From: Caprella mutica
Taxonomy: Eukaryota; Arthropoda; Malacostraca; Amphipoda; Caprellidae
DNA length: 64,000 nt
NCBI GenBank assembly: GCA_947561585.1
Contig: CANNZV010000948.1
Span: 1-64,000 of the forward strand
Direction: 5' to 3'
Shown: piece after piece, positions 45,495-56,580 of the stretch
How the letters are laid out: every line of letters starts with the position of its first letter
How positions within the stretch are numbered: the stretch's first letter is position 1
Notes under the pieces: model-generated
Database searches by the model: none
Seen by the model: only the letters and a program-made list of their open reading frames with translations
Told to the model about the DNA's origin: nothing
Position numbers and translations under genes: made by a program

Positions 45495-45740
45495 AATTTT
45501 AATAGGAATGGGGAAAACGTGATACCAATGTAGGTTCCACCTAGTACCCACGTTGAAATACCATATAGTCATGTTGAAAACAGGTGGGGCCCACGTAGAT
45601 TTAACATGGCTACCCAATATTGTCATCACACAGAACCAGTGTCCAAATGCCCACATAGAGCCCACATGGTTTTCCCACCTCTTTCCAGGTGGGCGTACCA
45701 CGTAGTACCCACATGGGGCCAATCATTGTGGTTGCTTGGG
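45495..45740 (+). repeat. right terminal region of the 11.2 kb element
   Basis: GTGGG/CCCAC-rich words (TAGTACCCAC, AGGTGGGG.CCCACGTAG, AGGTGGGCGTACCACGTAGT) lead to GGGGCCAATCATTGTGGTTG and the terminal CTTGGG. The frames at 45492-45722 and 45606-45884 are shadows. Confidence 0.7.
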
Positions 45741-46790
45741 AAGGCTTTTTCAAATCTCTACCAGACACAGTTTTTGACATTACAGGGCAATAGTGTTATA
45801 AACCGTTCTCAAAATATCATTCAAATCACAAATAGACGAATCAACACTATCACAGTTAACAATAGTACCAACATCACGATTTAAAATGTCACAATATATA
45901 GCATCCAACCTACATATCATCATTAACCTGCCTATATGAAATTACATGCTTATTATCATTTGAACAATTAGAGGATCTAAACGTCTGTCTAAGTATTAAG
46001 AAAATAGGAAAATGTTCAGAGATGTCAGCTATCAAACTACCTGCAAATATAAATGGATTTTTTATGAATATATTACCTATTAGAGAGTAAGAGTTTTTTG
46101 TAATGTGTGTTGGCTTGGTACGGAACTTGTTAGAAGGAGCGTAATTCATTAAAAAAATCCAACACATCTATTTAAAGAGCTTTTCAATATATCAATATTA
46201 AAGTCACCACACAGGACAATCTCACTATAGTTACGTAATGTAGTTCCTGATAAAATAAAATTCAACCTATCCATAAAACGTCTAAAGCAGCTACAAGGTG
46301 GCTTATAAATAATACCAATGAGTATAAAGTTGCTATGTCTGGAAATTTCCATAAATAAACATTCAATAGATGGCTCACATAAAGTGAATTCTGGTTACAG
46401 CCTATAGCTCAGATTATTTTTTAAGTAAATGGACACTCTTTCGCCCCGCCTACCATCCGATCTGAAGCAGTGCTCCGCCCAATATCTTGGAATATTAATT
46501 AAATTAACTGTGTTAACATCAAGCCAGCTTTCAGAAAAACAAATTACACCGAACTGAAATAAAATTTGACTGTAAATAGTCAGAAAATGGTCAAAATTAG
46601 CACGTAAAGATATGATATTAAGGTGCAGTAGACAAAAATCATCATCAAAATTAATCTCAATATTCTCATTAAAGGATTCAATTGAGTAAAATTCAGAAGA
46701 ATCATGGAGCAGTTACGATGTACATAGTTCATTGAAATGATGCAAATCTGCATCTATATAGTCAAAATTATGATTATTGGATAACATTAA
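45741..46790 (-). pseudogene. LINE, endonuclease half
   Basis: Minus-strand translation gives an AP-type endonuclease in order: HLNI.SLRANFDHFL, VICFSESWLD (catalytic E), RYWAEHCFRSDGRRGERV, IYLKNNLSY, GIIYKPP, IVLCGDFNIDIL, then LIGNIFIKNP and IADISEHFPIFL (DHLP-like). It ends with KTVSGRDLKKP, the linker that leads into reverse transcriptase in LINEs, and stops dead at the CCCAAGCAACC terminus. Several stops and frameshifts are present, including one near 46725. It nicks target DNA in a working LINE; this one is dead. It complements 32334-34571. Confidence 0.85.
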
Positions 46791-46838
46791 TCATATAAAT
46801 AAATACATCTATCGTAAGTTAATGATCTCTCCACAGAA

Positions 46839-47215
46839 ATGGATCCATCTACAGCAAGGGGTCCATCTAGAGCAACAAACAATCTATCTACAGCAAAGAA
46901 TCTATATACAACAAAGGATCTATCCACAGCAAAGGATCTATCTACAGTAAAGGATCTATATACTGCAAAAGATCTATCTAGTGCAAAGGATCTATATAAA
47001 GCAAAAGATCTATCTACAGCAAAGAATCTATCTTCAGCAAAGAATCTATCTACAGCAAAGGATCTATCTACAGCAAACGATCTATCTAAAGCAAAGGATC
47101 TATCTACAGTATAATTTACTCTCTACAGCAAAGGATCCATATACGGCAAAAGATCTATCTACTTCAAAGGATCTATCTACAGCAAAGGATCTATTTACAC
47201 CGGAGGATCTTTCTA
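46839..47215 (+). repeat. 18-bp tandem array (GATCTATCTACAGCAAAG)
   Basis: About 20 imperfect 18-mers, just upstream of the 5' edge of the LINE endonuclease half, so they could be monomers of its 5' UTR. As 18 is a multiple of three, all frames stay open and yield pseudo-proteins such as STAKDL repeats (46839-47114, 46981-47295), not supported as genes. Confidence 0.9.
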
Positions 47216-47216
47216 C

Positions 47217-47296
47217 AGCTATTAACAATCGATCTAATTATAACAATCGATCTAATTATATCAATCGATCTAATTATAACAATCGACCTAATTAAT
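47217..47296 (+). repeat. 18-bp tandem array (CGATCTAATTATAACAAT)
   Basis: Four units with a different sequence but the same 18-bp period as the neighbouring array, suggesting replacement of repeat type within one array. Confidence 0.85.
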
Positions 47297-47415
47297 TTAC
47301 TGATCTATTGTTAATACGCAGAAGTATTTTAATCTTTATAAAGATTATAATCTTTAACAAGATTATAAACTTTATAATCATGTACTACTCTTCAATAGCT
47401 AATCAAGGAAGAGGT

Positions 47416-48680
47416 GTTAGGAAATTTCAACTCATATTTATGGTTATGTTATTCAGTCCCAAACTCATGTGAGAACACTCACATCGACTCATATTTATGG
47501 CTATGTTATTCAGACCTAAACTCATGTAAACTCATGCAAGAACACGAATTCAATTATATTATTAACTTCGATGTCGCCGTTCTTAACTCTTTGATAAAGC
47601 CGAACTTACCACCCAAGACCTGGGAAAACTCTGGGCGCATTTGGCCTTCAACCTCACTATAAAACCCAATTGAGAATCATTTCAGATGTTCAGTTCTACC
47701 CCTACCTCGTCACTCCTTGACGTGTTCGCCGGTACACCGTGTGTCTAACATATAATGTTCGAGCTCTATCGATCTAGAACCCTTGATCAGTTAATTATTG
47801 AGTAACATTCCATAATAGTGACTGAGTGAATCAAGTGCCGATAGACTTATTATAATCAAGCTTACTAACACTATTCAATGATGAAATAGAACACAAGTTA
47901 TCGAACCAATTGATTTATTATATTAGATTGTGTTACCGTGACTTTCATTTACCCCACTTAATTGTAATTATTGAATTATAAAGGCAATTGTTATTTATTT
48001 TGATCAACTTGACTTACCTAGACTAAGAACCTGCAAATTAACTAAGAAGTCTTTTTCGTCTTTGAGGAAAATTAAACAAAGACTAGAGAGAGAAAAAAGA
48101 AAGTTAATAATGATATCTACGACGGAGATCAAAAATTAACAAAAAGCAGCTTTTATTATAATCAATAATCAATTACAGTGGGAAACACAATTAACAGTTA
48201 AAAAGTGAAGTGTTCGATAAGGGTAGAATATTGTTCCCCGTATGAAAGTTTCCGTATGAAACACTAATGCGGTTATAGTGTGGTTATTTAGAATATCACG
48301 TGACATGTGAAAAGTATTCTAATAACTAATAACATTATCAAGAAATACCGGTGTAAAGTATTTCAGTGTAATACCAGTGTGAAAGGTATTGCAAAATAAC
48401 ACTAGTGTTAAAGTGTTACAACTACTCCTTGTGCTAAAGAAGAAGGAGGTAGCGTGAAATCTCTTTCGTTACACTAGTTAACGCGCTGTTACCTGCGTAC
48501 TATAAGCTCTTCGGGTACTAGTGGCAAGAAAAACTGGTACGGTGACAAAGCTACTTTTGTCGTGATAAACTCACTCTTAAATAAAAAAACGAATTAAAGT
48601 AAATTAAATCGTCTCATCACTTTCGGAATAAGAGACTGAAATTACTTTAAATACTCGACGAGTTTATTTTCTTCATCAAA
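47416..48680 (+). repeat. possible solo LTR
   Basis: It begins TGTTAGGAAATTTC, has a 57-bp internal duplication (CTCATATTTATGG), then TATAAAACCC at 47659 with an initiator-like TTCAGATGTTCAGT about 25-30 bp later, and a long 3' part full of short GTGTAA words. A TTGGGAGCCC stretch at about 48687 could be a primer site just past the end. No second LTR, target duplication or coding sequence was found, so this is tentative. Confidence 0.3.
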
Positions 48681-49207
48681 TAAAATTGGGAGCCCTACTT
48701 CATATACTGATATAATACATGGCAAAATGACAGTACAGCAATAGGAAATACAAGGTACAATAGCACATTGAAAAATAATACAATATATAAGACAATATAG
48801 TAAAATAGTAAAGAAACATGTAGTACACCTGGAAGGTCAATGTATACGTATAGGCAAGTATATACAAGCCTGATTCAGATACACAGTTGATTATTTAGTA
48901 GGCATGTCAAGTTGTCAACGCATTAATAGAAAATAAGAATTACACATTATTGTTATAATGTTAATCAATCATTTCTGTTATGGTCTCAATTATTTTTTGA
49001 TTTGAATTCAACAGTTTATTTATTTTTCTTCGTTTCTATTTCATTTTATAACATCATCTTCTTATTTTTAAGTATAGATTCTGAAATAAATATATGTTCT
49101 ATGAAGGGATTACTAGTACTGTCAATCATGAAAAAAACAAAAGAACATACCAAGCAACAAAAGTTAATGGGGCCCATGTTGGCACTAGATTGACAAATCG
49201 GTTCTAT
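48681..49207. other. AT-rich DNA, no supported feature
   Basis: The frames at 49002-49193 and 49046-49312 run into the fold-back element and are not supported. Confidence 0.5.
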
Positions 49208-50459
49208 GTAAATTACCCCGCGGAAAATTCCAACACGGAAAGTTTCACCAGAAAGTTCCACCGCTGGTAAGTTCCACCACGGAAGATTCCACCGCATAAT
49301 AATGGATACCATTTACAGAAGGTATAACATTTAATAAAAAACTGAATTAAAGAAAAATGTGTTTTGGTGGTAACCGAACTACATTTCATTAGTTAAAAAG
49401 TTAAGAAATTATAGGAATATGTTATGTCAAGTCAAGAACTACGAGATAAGATAAGGAGAACTTAATGTGATGGTAACATTAATTTTAGGGTGAACATACG
49501 AAATATTAGACAGAGTGAACGATCTTTAAAATATGAATCAAATAAATTTATAATAAAATTTAAATAGTGTATATTCAACAATAAAGTTACGCTGCTCAGT
49601 GACCAACAAATTAGATTCCGTTCGATTCTCCTTTAAGCATATATATGTTGAAACTGAAATTAAGGATACTTTTTTTTTTTTGTAACATAAATATTATTTA
49701 ATATATATTATCTATCACCCAAGTTTTTAAAAGTACTAATATATATTTCAATATAAATTAGCAACGATAAAAGGTGGAATTAAAAAATAAATTTGACACG
49801 TAGCTACCGAAATAAAATGTTTTATTATTATCGATATATTTTAATAAAAAACAGAAATTATTTCAAAGCTGAAACATTCTGAAACTGTTTAATGATATCT
49901 ATTGAAAGTATTACAAAATAAAGGTAAAATATAATGTGTTTCAACTAAATCTTAAACATAGGGTTAAGCAGGTAAATTGCGGTACATTAACTAGCTTCGA
50001 CCTGAAACCACAGAAAAACGAATAAAAATCATAAATTCAAAACTCACAAAGATATAGAAATCATAACACGTATACAGTGTGTTTAAATATGCAACATCTT
50101 AATATAAGTTCGGTTCAGTAAATCGCTGATTTAAATTGAATCTAAAGAAATAGACGCTAAAAACATGCTTATATACCATATTGCTGCTTAATATAAACCG
50201 TTTCAATACTGAATATATAACTATCAAAAATTTATTTCTGTATCAAATAGTAAAATCTGAAGTTTAGTTTTTCTGTTGATAAATTAAAGAAGCTAAATTT
50301 AGCAGTGTTATAAACTGTTTATTAGTATATTTTTCTCAAAATGGTGGAATCTTATATGGTGGAATTTCCACATATGTCATTAAACGCCGGTGGAATCTTC
50401 CGCGGAGGAATCTTCCTGGTGGAATTTTCCGCGGGGGAACTTTCCTCGGTGGAATTTAC
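49208..50459 (+). mobile_element. fold-back element, GGAA..TTCC word termini, copy 2
   Basis: The ends GTAAATTACCCCGCGGAAAA and the inverse of GGGGAACTTTCCTCGGTGGA at the right are inverted relatives built from GGAA..TTCC words. The interior aligns with copy 1 over its whole length (GTTATGTCAAGTCA, CGATAAAAGGTGGAATTAAA, CAGTAAATCGCTGATTTAAA). Size 1252 bp versus about 1311 bp for copy 1. No coding capacity; the frame at 50341-50529 is a shadow. Confidence 0.78.
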
Positions 50460-50469
50460 CGGCCACGTG

Positions 50470-50801
50470 ACAAATCATATTGGTACTGTGTGGTTATTTG
50501 CAAAGTGGGACAACATGGTAACAGCATAGTCTGTTATGTTGAAACAATCTTTGCCCAAGATGTTGCCGATATGTTAATCAAGTTTCAGCCATACGCTATA
50601 TAGCAATCAGGTGGGGCCAATAAAACAATTCAATGGGATAGATTCACCTTATTGAACCTACCTTCTTCCAAGGTGACATTCCATTAAAATGGGAAACCAC
50701 ATTAACCCCATGTAATTTCTAGGCTACTTTTCAGTCTGTCATCTCTTGCCCATCTAACCATCTAGTGCCCATGTTGGCACAATGTGTCATGGTTGCTTGG
50801 G
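50470..50801 (+). repeat. terminal fragment of the CCCAAGCAACC family
   Basis: GCCCATGTTGGCACAATGTG leads to TCATGGTTGCTTGGG at 50801, and words such as CAGGTGGGGCCAATA and ACAACATGGTAACAGCAT recall the other family members. Only the right end is seen. Confidence 0.5.
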
Positions 50802-50884
50802 ATATATCAATAATTAGTAAGAAACTGATATTATTTTTGATCCACTAATCCAAATAAGATTGATTATAAGAATGTACGGCAAGG

Positions 50885-51955
50885 TTTTTCTATGTTTTAC
50901 ATATTACATCTCTTATTTATAAAAATGTTTCCGCGTTTTCGAATACTTGTAAATCGTTAGCCGATGGACAAAAAAATTGTATTTGGTCTCTTTTTCTCCT
51001 CCTCTTATTATACTTTTAACAGGTAAAAACATTTTTGAACCGATGGACATAGGTTAAGAACAGATAAGCAAAGAGTGAGGGTGATTATTTTTGTCATTGC
51101 ACGAGGGTAAATCTTAGAGCTAACTCTGTGATTTTACTTACTAAAAGGCAGTGAATAAAAGGGGAAAAATGTAATGGTAATCATTATAATACAGGGTGCC
51201 TACACTTCTTCCTTGGAAACTATTTAGAAATAGAACAATTTCAGTGACATTTTGATCCCATTGAAATTTTCAGTAGGAATATTCGTTCTTAACTTTTTCA
51301 TTGCATGGTTAAGGCCCGCTTCATACTTGCATTTTTAACAGCGCGGAAAAAGCTCTTCGTAAAATGTGTTAACACTTGCGTTTTTTCATCGCTGAAGTAA
51401 AAAACCATCAGCCATAAAAAAAACCGCAAGTGTAAAACACCTTTTTTAAGAAGAGTTTTTTTCCGCGGTGTTAAAAATGCTTGTGATAAGCGGGCCTTAA
51501 CCATGCAATGAACAAGCGAAGAACTAATATTCAGAGTGAAAACTTCAATGAGATCAAAATTTCACTGAAGTTTTCCTATTTCCAAATAGTTTTCAAGGAA
51601 GAAGTGTAAGCATCCTTTATTATATTGCCTACCATTATAATTTTTTCCTTTTATTCACTGAATTTTAGTATGTAAAATCACAGAGTTAGCTCTAAGAATA
51701 ACCTTCGCGCAATGACTAAAATAATCACCCTCACTTTTTGCTTGCCTGTTTTTAAACTATGTCCATCCTTTCAAATATGTTTTCACCTGTTAATAGTACA
51801 ATAAGAGACGGAGAAAAAGAGACGAAGTTACATTTTTTCCGTTCATTGGCTAACGAATTACAAGTATTTGAAATAGCGGAAACATTTTTGTTGCCAATAC
51901 TGTATAATTTATTAATGTGCACCAAATTTAAAGTAAAAATGTAGAACATATAATG
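50885..51955. repeat. 1.07 kb imperfect palindrome
   Basis: The left half pairs with the right half almost end to end: GAGTGAGGGTGATTATTTT and its inverse AAAATAATCACCCTCACT, CTTAGAGCTAACTCTGTGAT and its inverse, TACACTTCTTCCTTG and CAAGGAAGAAGTGTA. Arms are about 420-450 bp with visible divergence. The axis is occupied by a MITE (51309-51500). All frames across it are shadows. Confidence 0.85.
51309..51500. mobile_element. MITE at the palindrome axis (TTAAGGCCCGC termini)
   Basis: The termini TTAAGGCCCGCTT and AAGCGGGCCTTAA are inverted, followed by TTTTTAACAGCGCGG and CCGCGGTGTTAAAAA, giving a 192-bp hairpin. A TTA/TAA duplication of Harbinger type is possible but cannot be told from the palindrome itself. 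Confidence 0.55.
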
Positions 51956-54249
51956 AGAAATATGTACACAAGTATATAGGATATTGGCAAAAGAGAGAGC
52001 AGAGCTGTGATTTGGTTGATTGTGACAAAATCACAGATCGCTCATGTGTGTGTACTCCAAGAAAAAGTGGACTGATGTGTGCTTAAATGCTAACCAAACT
52101 TCATTTCTACGTTGCCACACGTCACCACAGTACAATTAATTTCCTAATTTACGTGATTTACGCAGATTTATGCCGATGTGTAAATTTCTATAAACTTTTA
52201 AATACAAAAAAAATATATTTGGGTTTTTATGTAGGAACAGAGTCAAGAAAGGCCGGTAAATTAAAGTGTAGGATATGAAAGATATGAGGTAATTTAAATT
52301 GGATGTGCTGAGAAATACATAAGTCAAATTCATCAGGGTTAAAAAAATTATTCTCCAATTTGTAACTATTTTTTGTTATATTTTTGATTATCGTATTTAG
52401 ATTCTTATACATTCAATATGATATTTTTATATTCGTGATACAATTTACATGAATTTGACTAATTGGTCTTCTCCTGGGAAATCTTACTAAATTTATGAAG
52501 TGTAGAACAAGGGAAACGACGAAACAACTGTAAGTCCTTTATTTTTCTTGAGCTTTCGAATAATAAGATATTCATTATCAATAACTTAATTCATACTAAT
52601 TTTATCGAAATATATAGAATTGAGAAGTATTTTGGATACCAAAAATAATAAAGGCACCTAAATATTTAATAAAAATTAAAATAAAGAAAAGTAAAACTAA
52701 TAAGATATCAACCCAAATAGTTAAATTGAAAGAACTCGCTTGTTCATTAAGCGTAGGAGACTTTTTAAATGTATATAGATTCTATTATATGAATATCTCA
52801 CTAGTTAGTTGTTCGCGAAATATTGGAATTTTCTTCCTTAATTGGGTGATTAAAATCGAAGGAATGGTTACGAATTGAACTGAAAGGTGGGGATCTATAT
52901 AGGGGATATTTTTTCTATAGGAAATATCTTTTAGAACAAATAGGTTGCTAAAATAACTTAGTTAAGGTTACTAAAATTATGATTTTGGGATAAAAATAGC
53001 ATTAGAAAATATATGTATAATAACATTTCAAATTTTAATCAATAAAATATATTTTCAAACTTTACTTCACTGAAAATAGCTTAGTCATCTATCTCTGTAT
53101 ACACTTTTCTGTAATTTCCAACATCATGTTTATAGCACTGACACATCCATAAACAAATATATTAATATTTACTCGCGTTTTTCTCCAGAAAATAGAAAAT
53201 ATAATACATTCATATAAAAAAGAGGTTTATGTCGAAGCTAGTATTATAATTGATACTCTTTGCAATATAGACATTAAAATAACTGCCAAGTAACCAATAA
53301 TTATGCTTTGTCTACTACGAGGTTTTTTCCTGTACAATTTTAAATGCATCTTGATCAAATGTAAGGTTTGTCTTGTAAGAAGTTGGACAACTGTGAGGAT
53401 TTGCTGTACCATAGAAAATAATACCAAAGAAAAATACTTTCGACTATAATACCATAATACTATATTATTACATAAATAATTTTCCTTTCTTTTGAGTTCT
53501 GTTTTCCCTACTATGCCATAAATACGTGGAACTCATTACAGACGACATATTGTTATAAAAATCGTATTTTAATAACAATAGACCATTATACAGAAATGTC
53601 AAAGCAATTGTCAGAAGGTAAGACAAAATAAATGAGGTCCTTTTTACGATATATTTTGAAGGCTATTAGGCATTCTCCTCAGAAAGAACACAGTAGCATC
53701 ACAGATTTACCTTAGAGCCAATTAGGCCATATATGATTCTTTTACGAAAGCTTTTCCTAGTTAAGCCAACGAATTGTAACTTGAAAAAAACTTTCATGTA
53801 TAAAAGGATTTGATCTCCAACCCGTAATTGAAGGGCAAATATATGGAGTGTTCAAACCCATAAAATACTGAATTTTAGGGTTTTGATAGGCAAATTAGGA
53901 ATATCGACTTTGCTTCCTATATATATTGAAAATGGAATAGCTCAGATGATTAAGCAATTGTGTTTTTAAAAAAATAGGCCCAACTAACTGAACATAGAAA
54001 CAATGTGCTGTTTGCAATAGAGAACTTAGTGACAAGAACTTCATAAGTTTACTTATTCTTATTAGATACTATTTCTGTTGAAATATTTAAAAACACACAT
54101 ACTAATATATGAAATGGGAGATAAGACTTATAGACTGATAATACATGATCACATTTTTTTTCTCTGATATTTGGTCAGTAAAAACACTCATTTCTTTGAT
54201 ATAACATAATCAGTTCTAAATAAACTCGGTTTCAGAAATTTCGGTCCCG
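51956..54249. other. AT-rich DNA, no supported feature
   Basis: Small frames (52087-52278, 52136-52412, 53227-53427) have no domains. Confidence 0.5.
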
Positions 54250-54362
54250 AACCCTATATGATGGTTCTAGAACAACTCGCCGCCGGAAAATACGCCCTGA
54301 AGACAACTCGCAGCTAGGATAACTTGCTGCTAGGACAACTGGCCGCTAAGATAACTAGCAAC
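54250..54362 (+). repeat. degenerate array (GGACAACTCGCCGCTA words)
   Basis: Six or so words of 15-17 bp such as AGACAACTCGCAGCTAGGAT and AGGACAACTGGCCGCTA follow each other, possibly the terminus of another word-array element whose other end is not seen. Confidence 0.55.
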
Positions 54363-54687
54363 GTATTTACTTTTTGCTGGCGTATACATCATTTACATAT
54401 ATCTAAAAATATTATAAATTTGAACAATGATTTGTTTCTATACGCTCAAGATTGACGTAAAACAGTAGTTGACAAATTTCATTATATCAATTAATTAGTT
54501 TATTTTGTTATAACTATGAGCATATGTCACGCTGCAAAAATATAAGAACTATTGATATAAATTTAGTTGCATTTAACATCTGCATCGAAACGAAAGACTT
54601 TCTAATAGGGTGAACCGAATAAACACTTTTTTGATATTGATATGCAATTACCTGTAGAAAGTTGTGAAATGAACCGGCGTTCAATGA

Positions 54688-55103
54688 CGTATGTGGAAAA
54701 TTCCACCGTATAAGATTCCACCATTTTGAGAAAAATATACTAATAAACAGTTTATAACACAGCTAAATTTAGCTTCTAAAATTTATCAACAGAAAAACTA
54801 AACATTAGATTTTACTATTTTATACAAAAATAAATATTTTTTTGTTATATATTCAGTATTGAAACGGTTTATATTAAGCAACAATATGGTATATAAGCAT
54901 GTTTTAGTGTCTATTTCTTTAGATTCAATTTAAATCAGCGATTTACTGAACCGAATTTATATTAAGATGTTGCATAGATAAACAAACTCTGTACGTGTTA
55001 TGATTTCTATATCTTTGTGAGTTTTGAATTTATGATTTGTATTCGTTTTTCTGTGGTTTCAGGTCGAAGCTAGTTAATGTACCGCAATTAACCTGCTTAA
55101 CTC
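54688..55103 (-). mobile_element. fold-back element copy 3, inverted 3' half
   Basis: It is the reverse complement of about 49963-50374 of copy 2, from the GTGGAAAATTCCACC end through ATATACTAATAAACAGTTTA and TTTCTGTGGTTTCAGGTCGA to GCAATTAACCTGCTTAA. It stops abruptly where the GC-rich array begins. Confidence 0.85.
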
Positions 55104-55745
55104 TACCAAGCTAACCAAAAGCTGTTTGTCCCAAGTCTTAAGACGTCTGATACCCCTCGCTATAGAGGGATTTAAGACGTGGGGCAAGACGTGTGGCGGG
55201 GGACATCAGAAGTCTTGCAGACGTCTAACCGTCTTCATTTGCACAGAGGTCCCCCTTTGCTGATCACACGTCTTGTCCCCCTCTGACAGAGGGGGACATC
55301 CACCTGTCCCACGTCTTACCCCACTCTGTTTTCAAGACGTGGGACCCACTCGAGACAGAGTGTGGATGTCCTTCGCTATAGAGGGATTCAAGACGTGGGA
55401 CCCACGTGGGACAGAGTGCGGATGTCCCTCGCTATGGAGGGAAGAGGGAAATAAAACGTGGTACCCACGTGGGACAGAGTGCGTATTCAAGACGTGGGAC
55501 AGAGTGGGAATATCCCCCTCTGCAAGACGTGGGACAGAGTGTGGATGTCCCCCTCTACAAGACGTGGGACAGAGTGCGGATGTCCCCCTCTGCAAGACGT
55601 GGGACAGAGTGCGGATGTCCCCCTCTGCAAGACGTGGGAGAGAGTGCGGATGTCCCCTTCTACAAGACGTGGGACAGAGTGTGGATGTCCTCATTTGCAA
55701 GGGGGACATATCTCTCTTATGCCCAAACTACTTCGGTTAATTGGG
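55104..55745 (+). repeat. GC-rich 35-bp array (GACGTGGGACAGAGTG words)
   Basis: The last part (from about 55490) is a regular 35-bp array of GACGTGGGACAGAGTGCGGA plus TGTCCCCCTCTGCAA. The earlier part carries the same words in both orientations, with CGCTATAGAGGGA inserts. Long overlapping frames (55273-55740, 55332-55709, 55406-55763) arise from the lack of stops in GC-rich repeats and are not genes. Confidence 0.9.
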
Positions 55746-55784
55746 GTATATAAACATGTATAAAAAATAAAAAAAATCATACTA

Positions 55785-55997
55785 ATCATTATTGCATTTC
55801 CTTACTATATTGCATATAGTTCATATGTACATTTGGCTGTATATCAATCAATTTAATATACCATATAGTTATATACAAATTAAATGGGAAAAATGGAGAA
55901 AGAAATGTAGAGGTGATCTCGGGAATCGAACTCAGGACTGTAGTGTGATTTACTATTGAAGTCTGTGACGCTACCACTCAGCCATCCTGGACATGGT
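55785..55997 (-). mobile_element. tRNA-derived SINE, best-preserved copy
   Basis: On the minus strand: GTCCAGGATGGCTGAGTGGT (A-box TGGCTGAGTGG), later GAGTTCGATTCCCGAGAT (B-box GTTCGATTCC), then the body with ACATTTCTTTCTCC, CCATTTAATTTGTATATAAC and ATATACAGCCAAATGTACAT. The head resembles tRNAs with TGGCNGAGTGG A-boxes, but the middle is not cloverleaf-like, so I call it a SINE, not a tRNA gene. Confidence 0.82.
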
Positions 55998-56189
55998 AGA
56001 AGTAGTATTGGAATGATCTTTATGCAACTTGATAACTTGCGTGCTTCTTAAAGTTATTTTAAATAGATATAATTTAATATTCTACATTTTGGTATATTTT
56101 ATTTTTTAATGTAAATGATAAGAATGTGTATAAAGTTATTTATTAATATTTGTATTGATAATGTTAATTAATGTTATTAACGGGAGGGG

Positions 56190-56580
56190 TCAATTACGGG
56201 TAAAATAATTAAGAGTAAACTAAAATGGCAACGATTAATTAGTAATAATATAAATAGAAAACAGTATAAAATGAAATAATATAATTAAAAAACTCCCAAT
56301 TACGGGAAATATAATTAAGAAACACATAATTAAGAATCTCATAAAATGTGAAAAAATAATTACTTGTAAATTAATTTAAGGTAAAATAATAGTCAACCAA
56401 ATAATTAGGAAAACTATAATTTCAAAACTTATAATTTTTAGTAAAATAATTGTAAAACTATCAAAATACAATAATATAATTAACGGTAAAATAAATAAAA
56501 ACATTCAAAATGAGGAAAAATAATGACAAAACCTATAATTACCAATGATTTAATTACGAAACAACTAATTTGAAAACGCA
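56190..56580. repeat. outer degenerate AATTA/AAATAATTA array
   Basis: Loose repeats of ACGGGTAAAATAATTA, AAATATAATTAA and AAACTATAATT lead into the main arm. The frame at 56480-56743 comes from these repeats and is not a gene. Confidence 0.5.

Larger units (their letters stand above)
34572..45740. mobile_element. putative 11.2 kb inserted element with CCCAAGCAACC termini
   Basis: The left end reads CCCAAGCAACCA then, seven bases on, TTGGCCCCATGTGGG. The right end, inverted, reads CCCAAGCAACCA then, six bases on, TTGGCCCCATGTGGG. Both continue as 170-220 bp of GTGGG/CCCAC-rich words. The sequences outside are the two halves of one LINE in matching orientation whose reading sense continues across the joint, and both flanks have AA next to the termini (a 2-bp duplication). 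The interior carries the tandem gag-only LTR element, a MITE, and a possible spliced locus; no transposase was found. Alternative: two solo insertions into two LINE copies. Confidence 0.6.

Noticed and set aside
46839..47295. Repetitive STAKDL-type proteins (91 and 104 codons)
   Set aside because: An 18-bp array keeps several frames open automatically; no other coding sign.
47416..48680. Complete LTR retrotransposon
   Set aside because: No second LTR and no gag or pol found nearby; kept only as a possible solo LTR.
55273..55763. Four long overlapping ORFs, up to 155 codons, on both strands
   Set aside because: All lie in a GC-rich 35-bp array with few stop codons; the peptides are just the repeat in different frames.
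55920..55997. Functional tRNA gene on the minus strand
   Set aside because: Same reason; a fixed non-tRNA body follows, as in a SINE.
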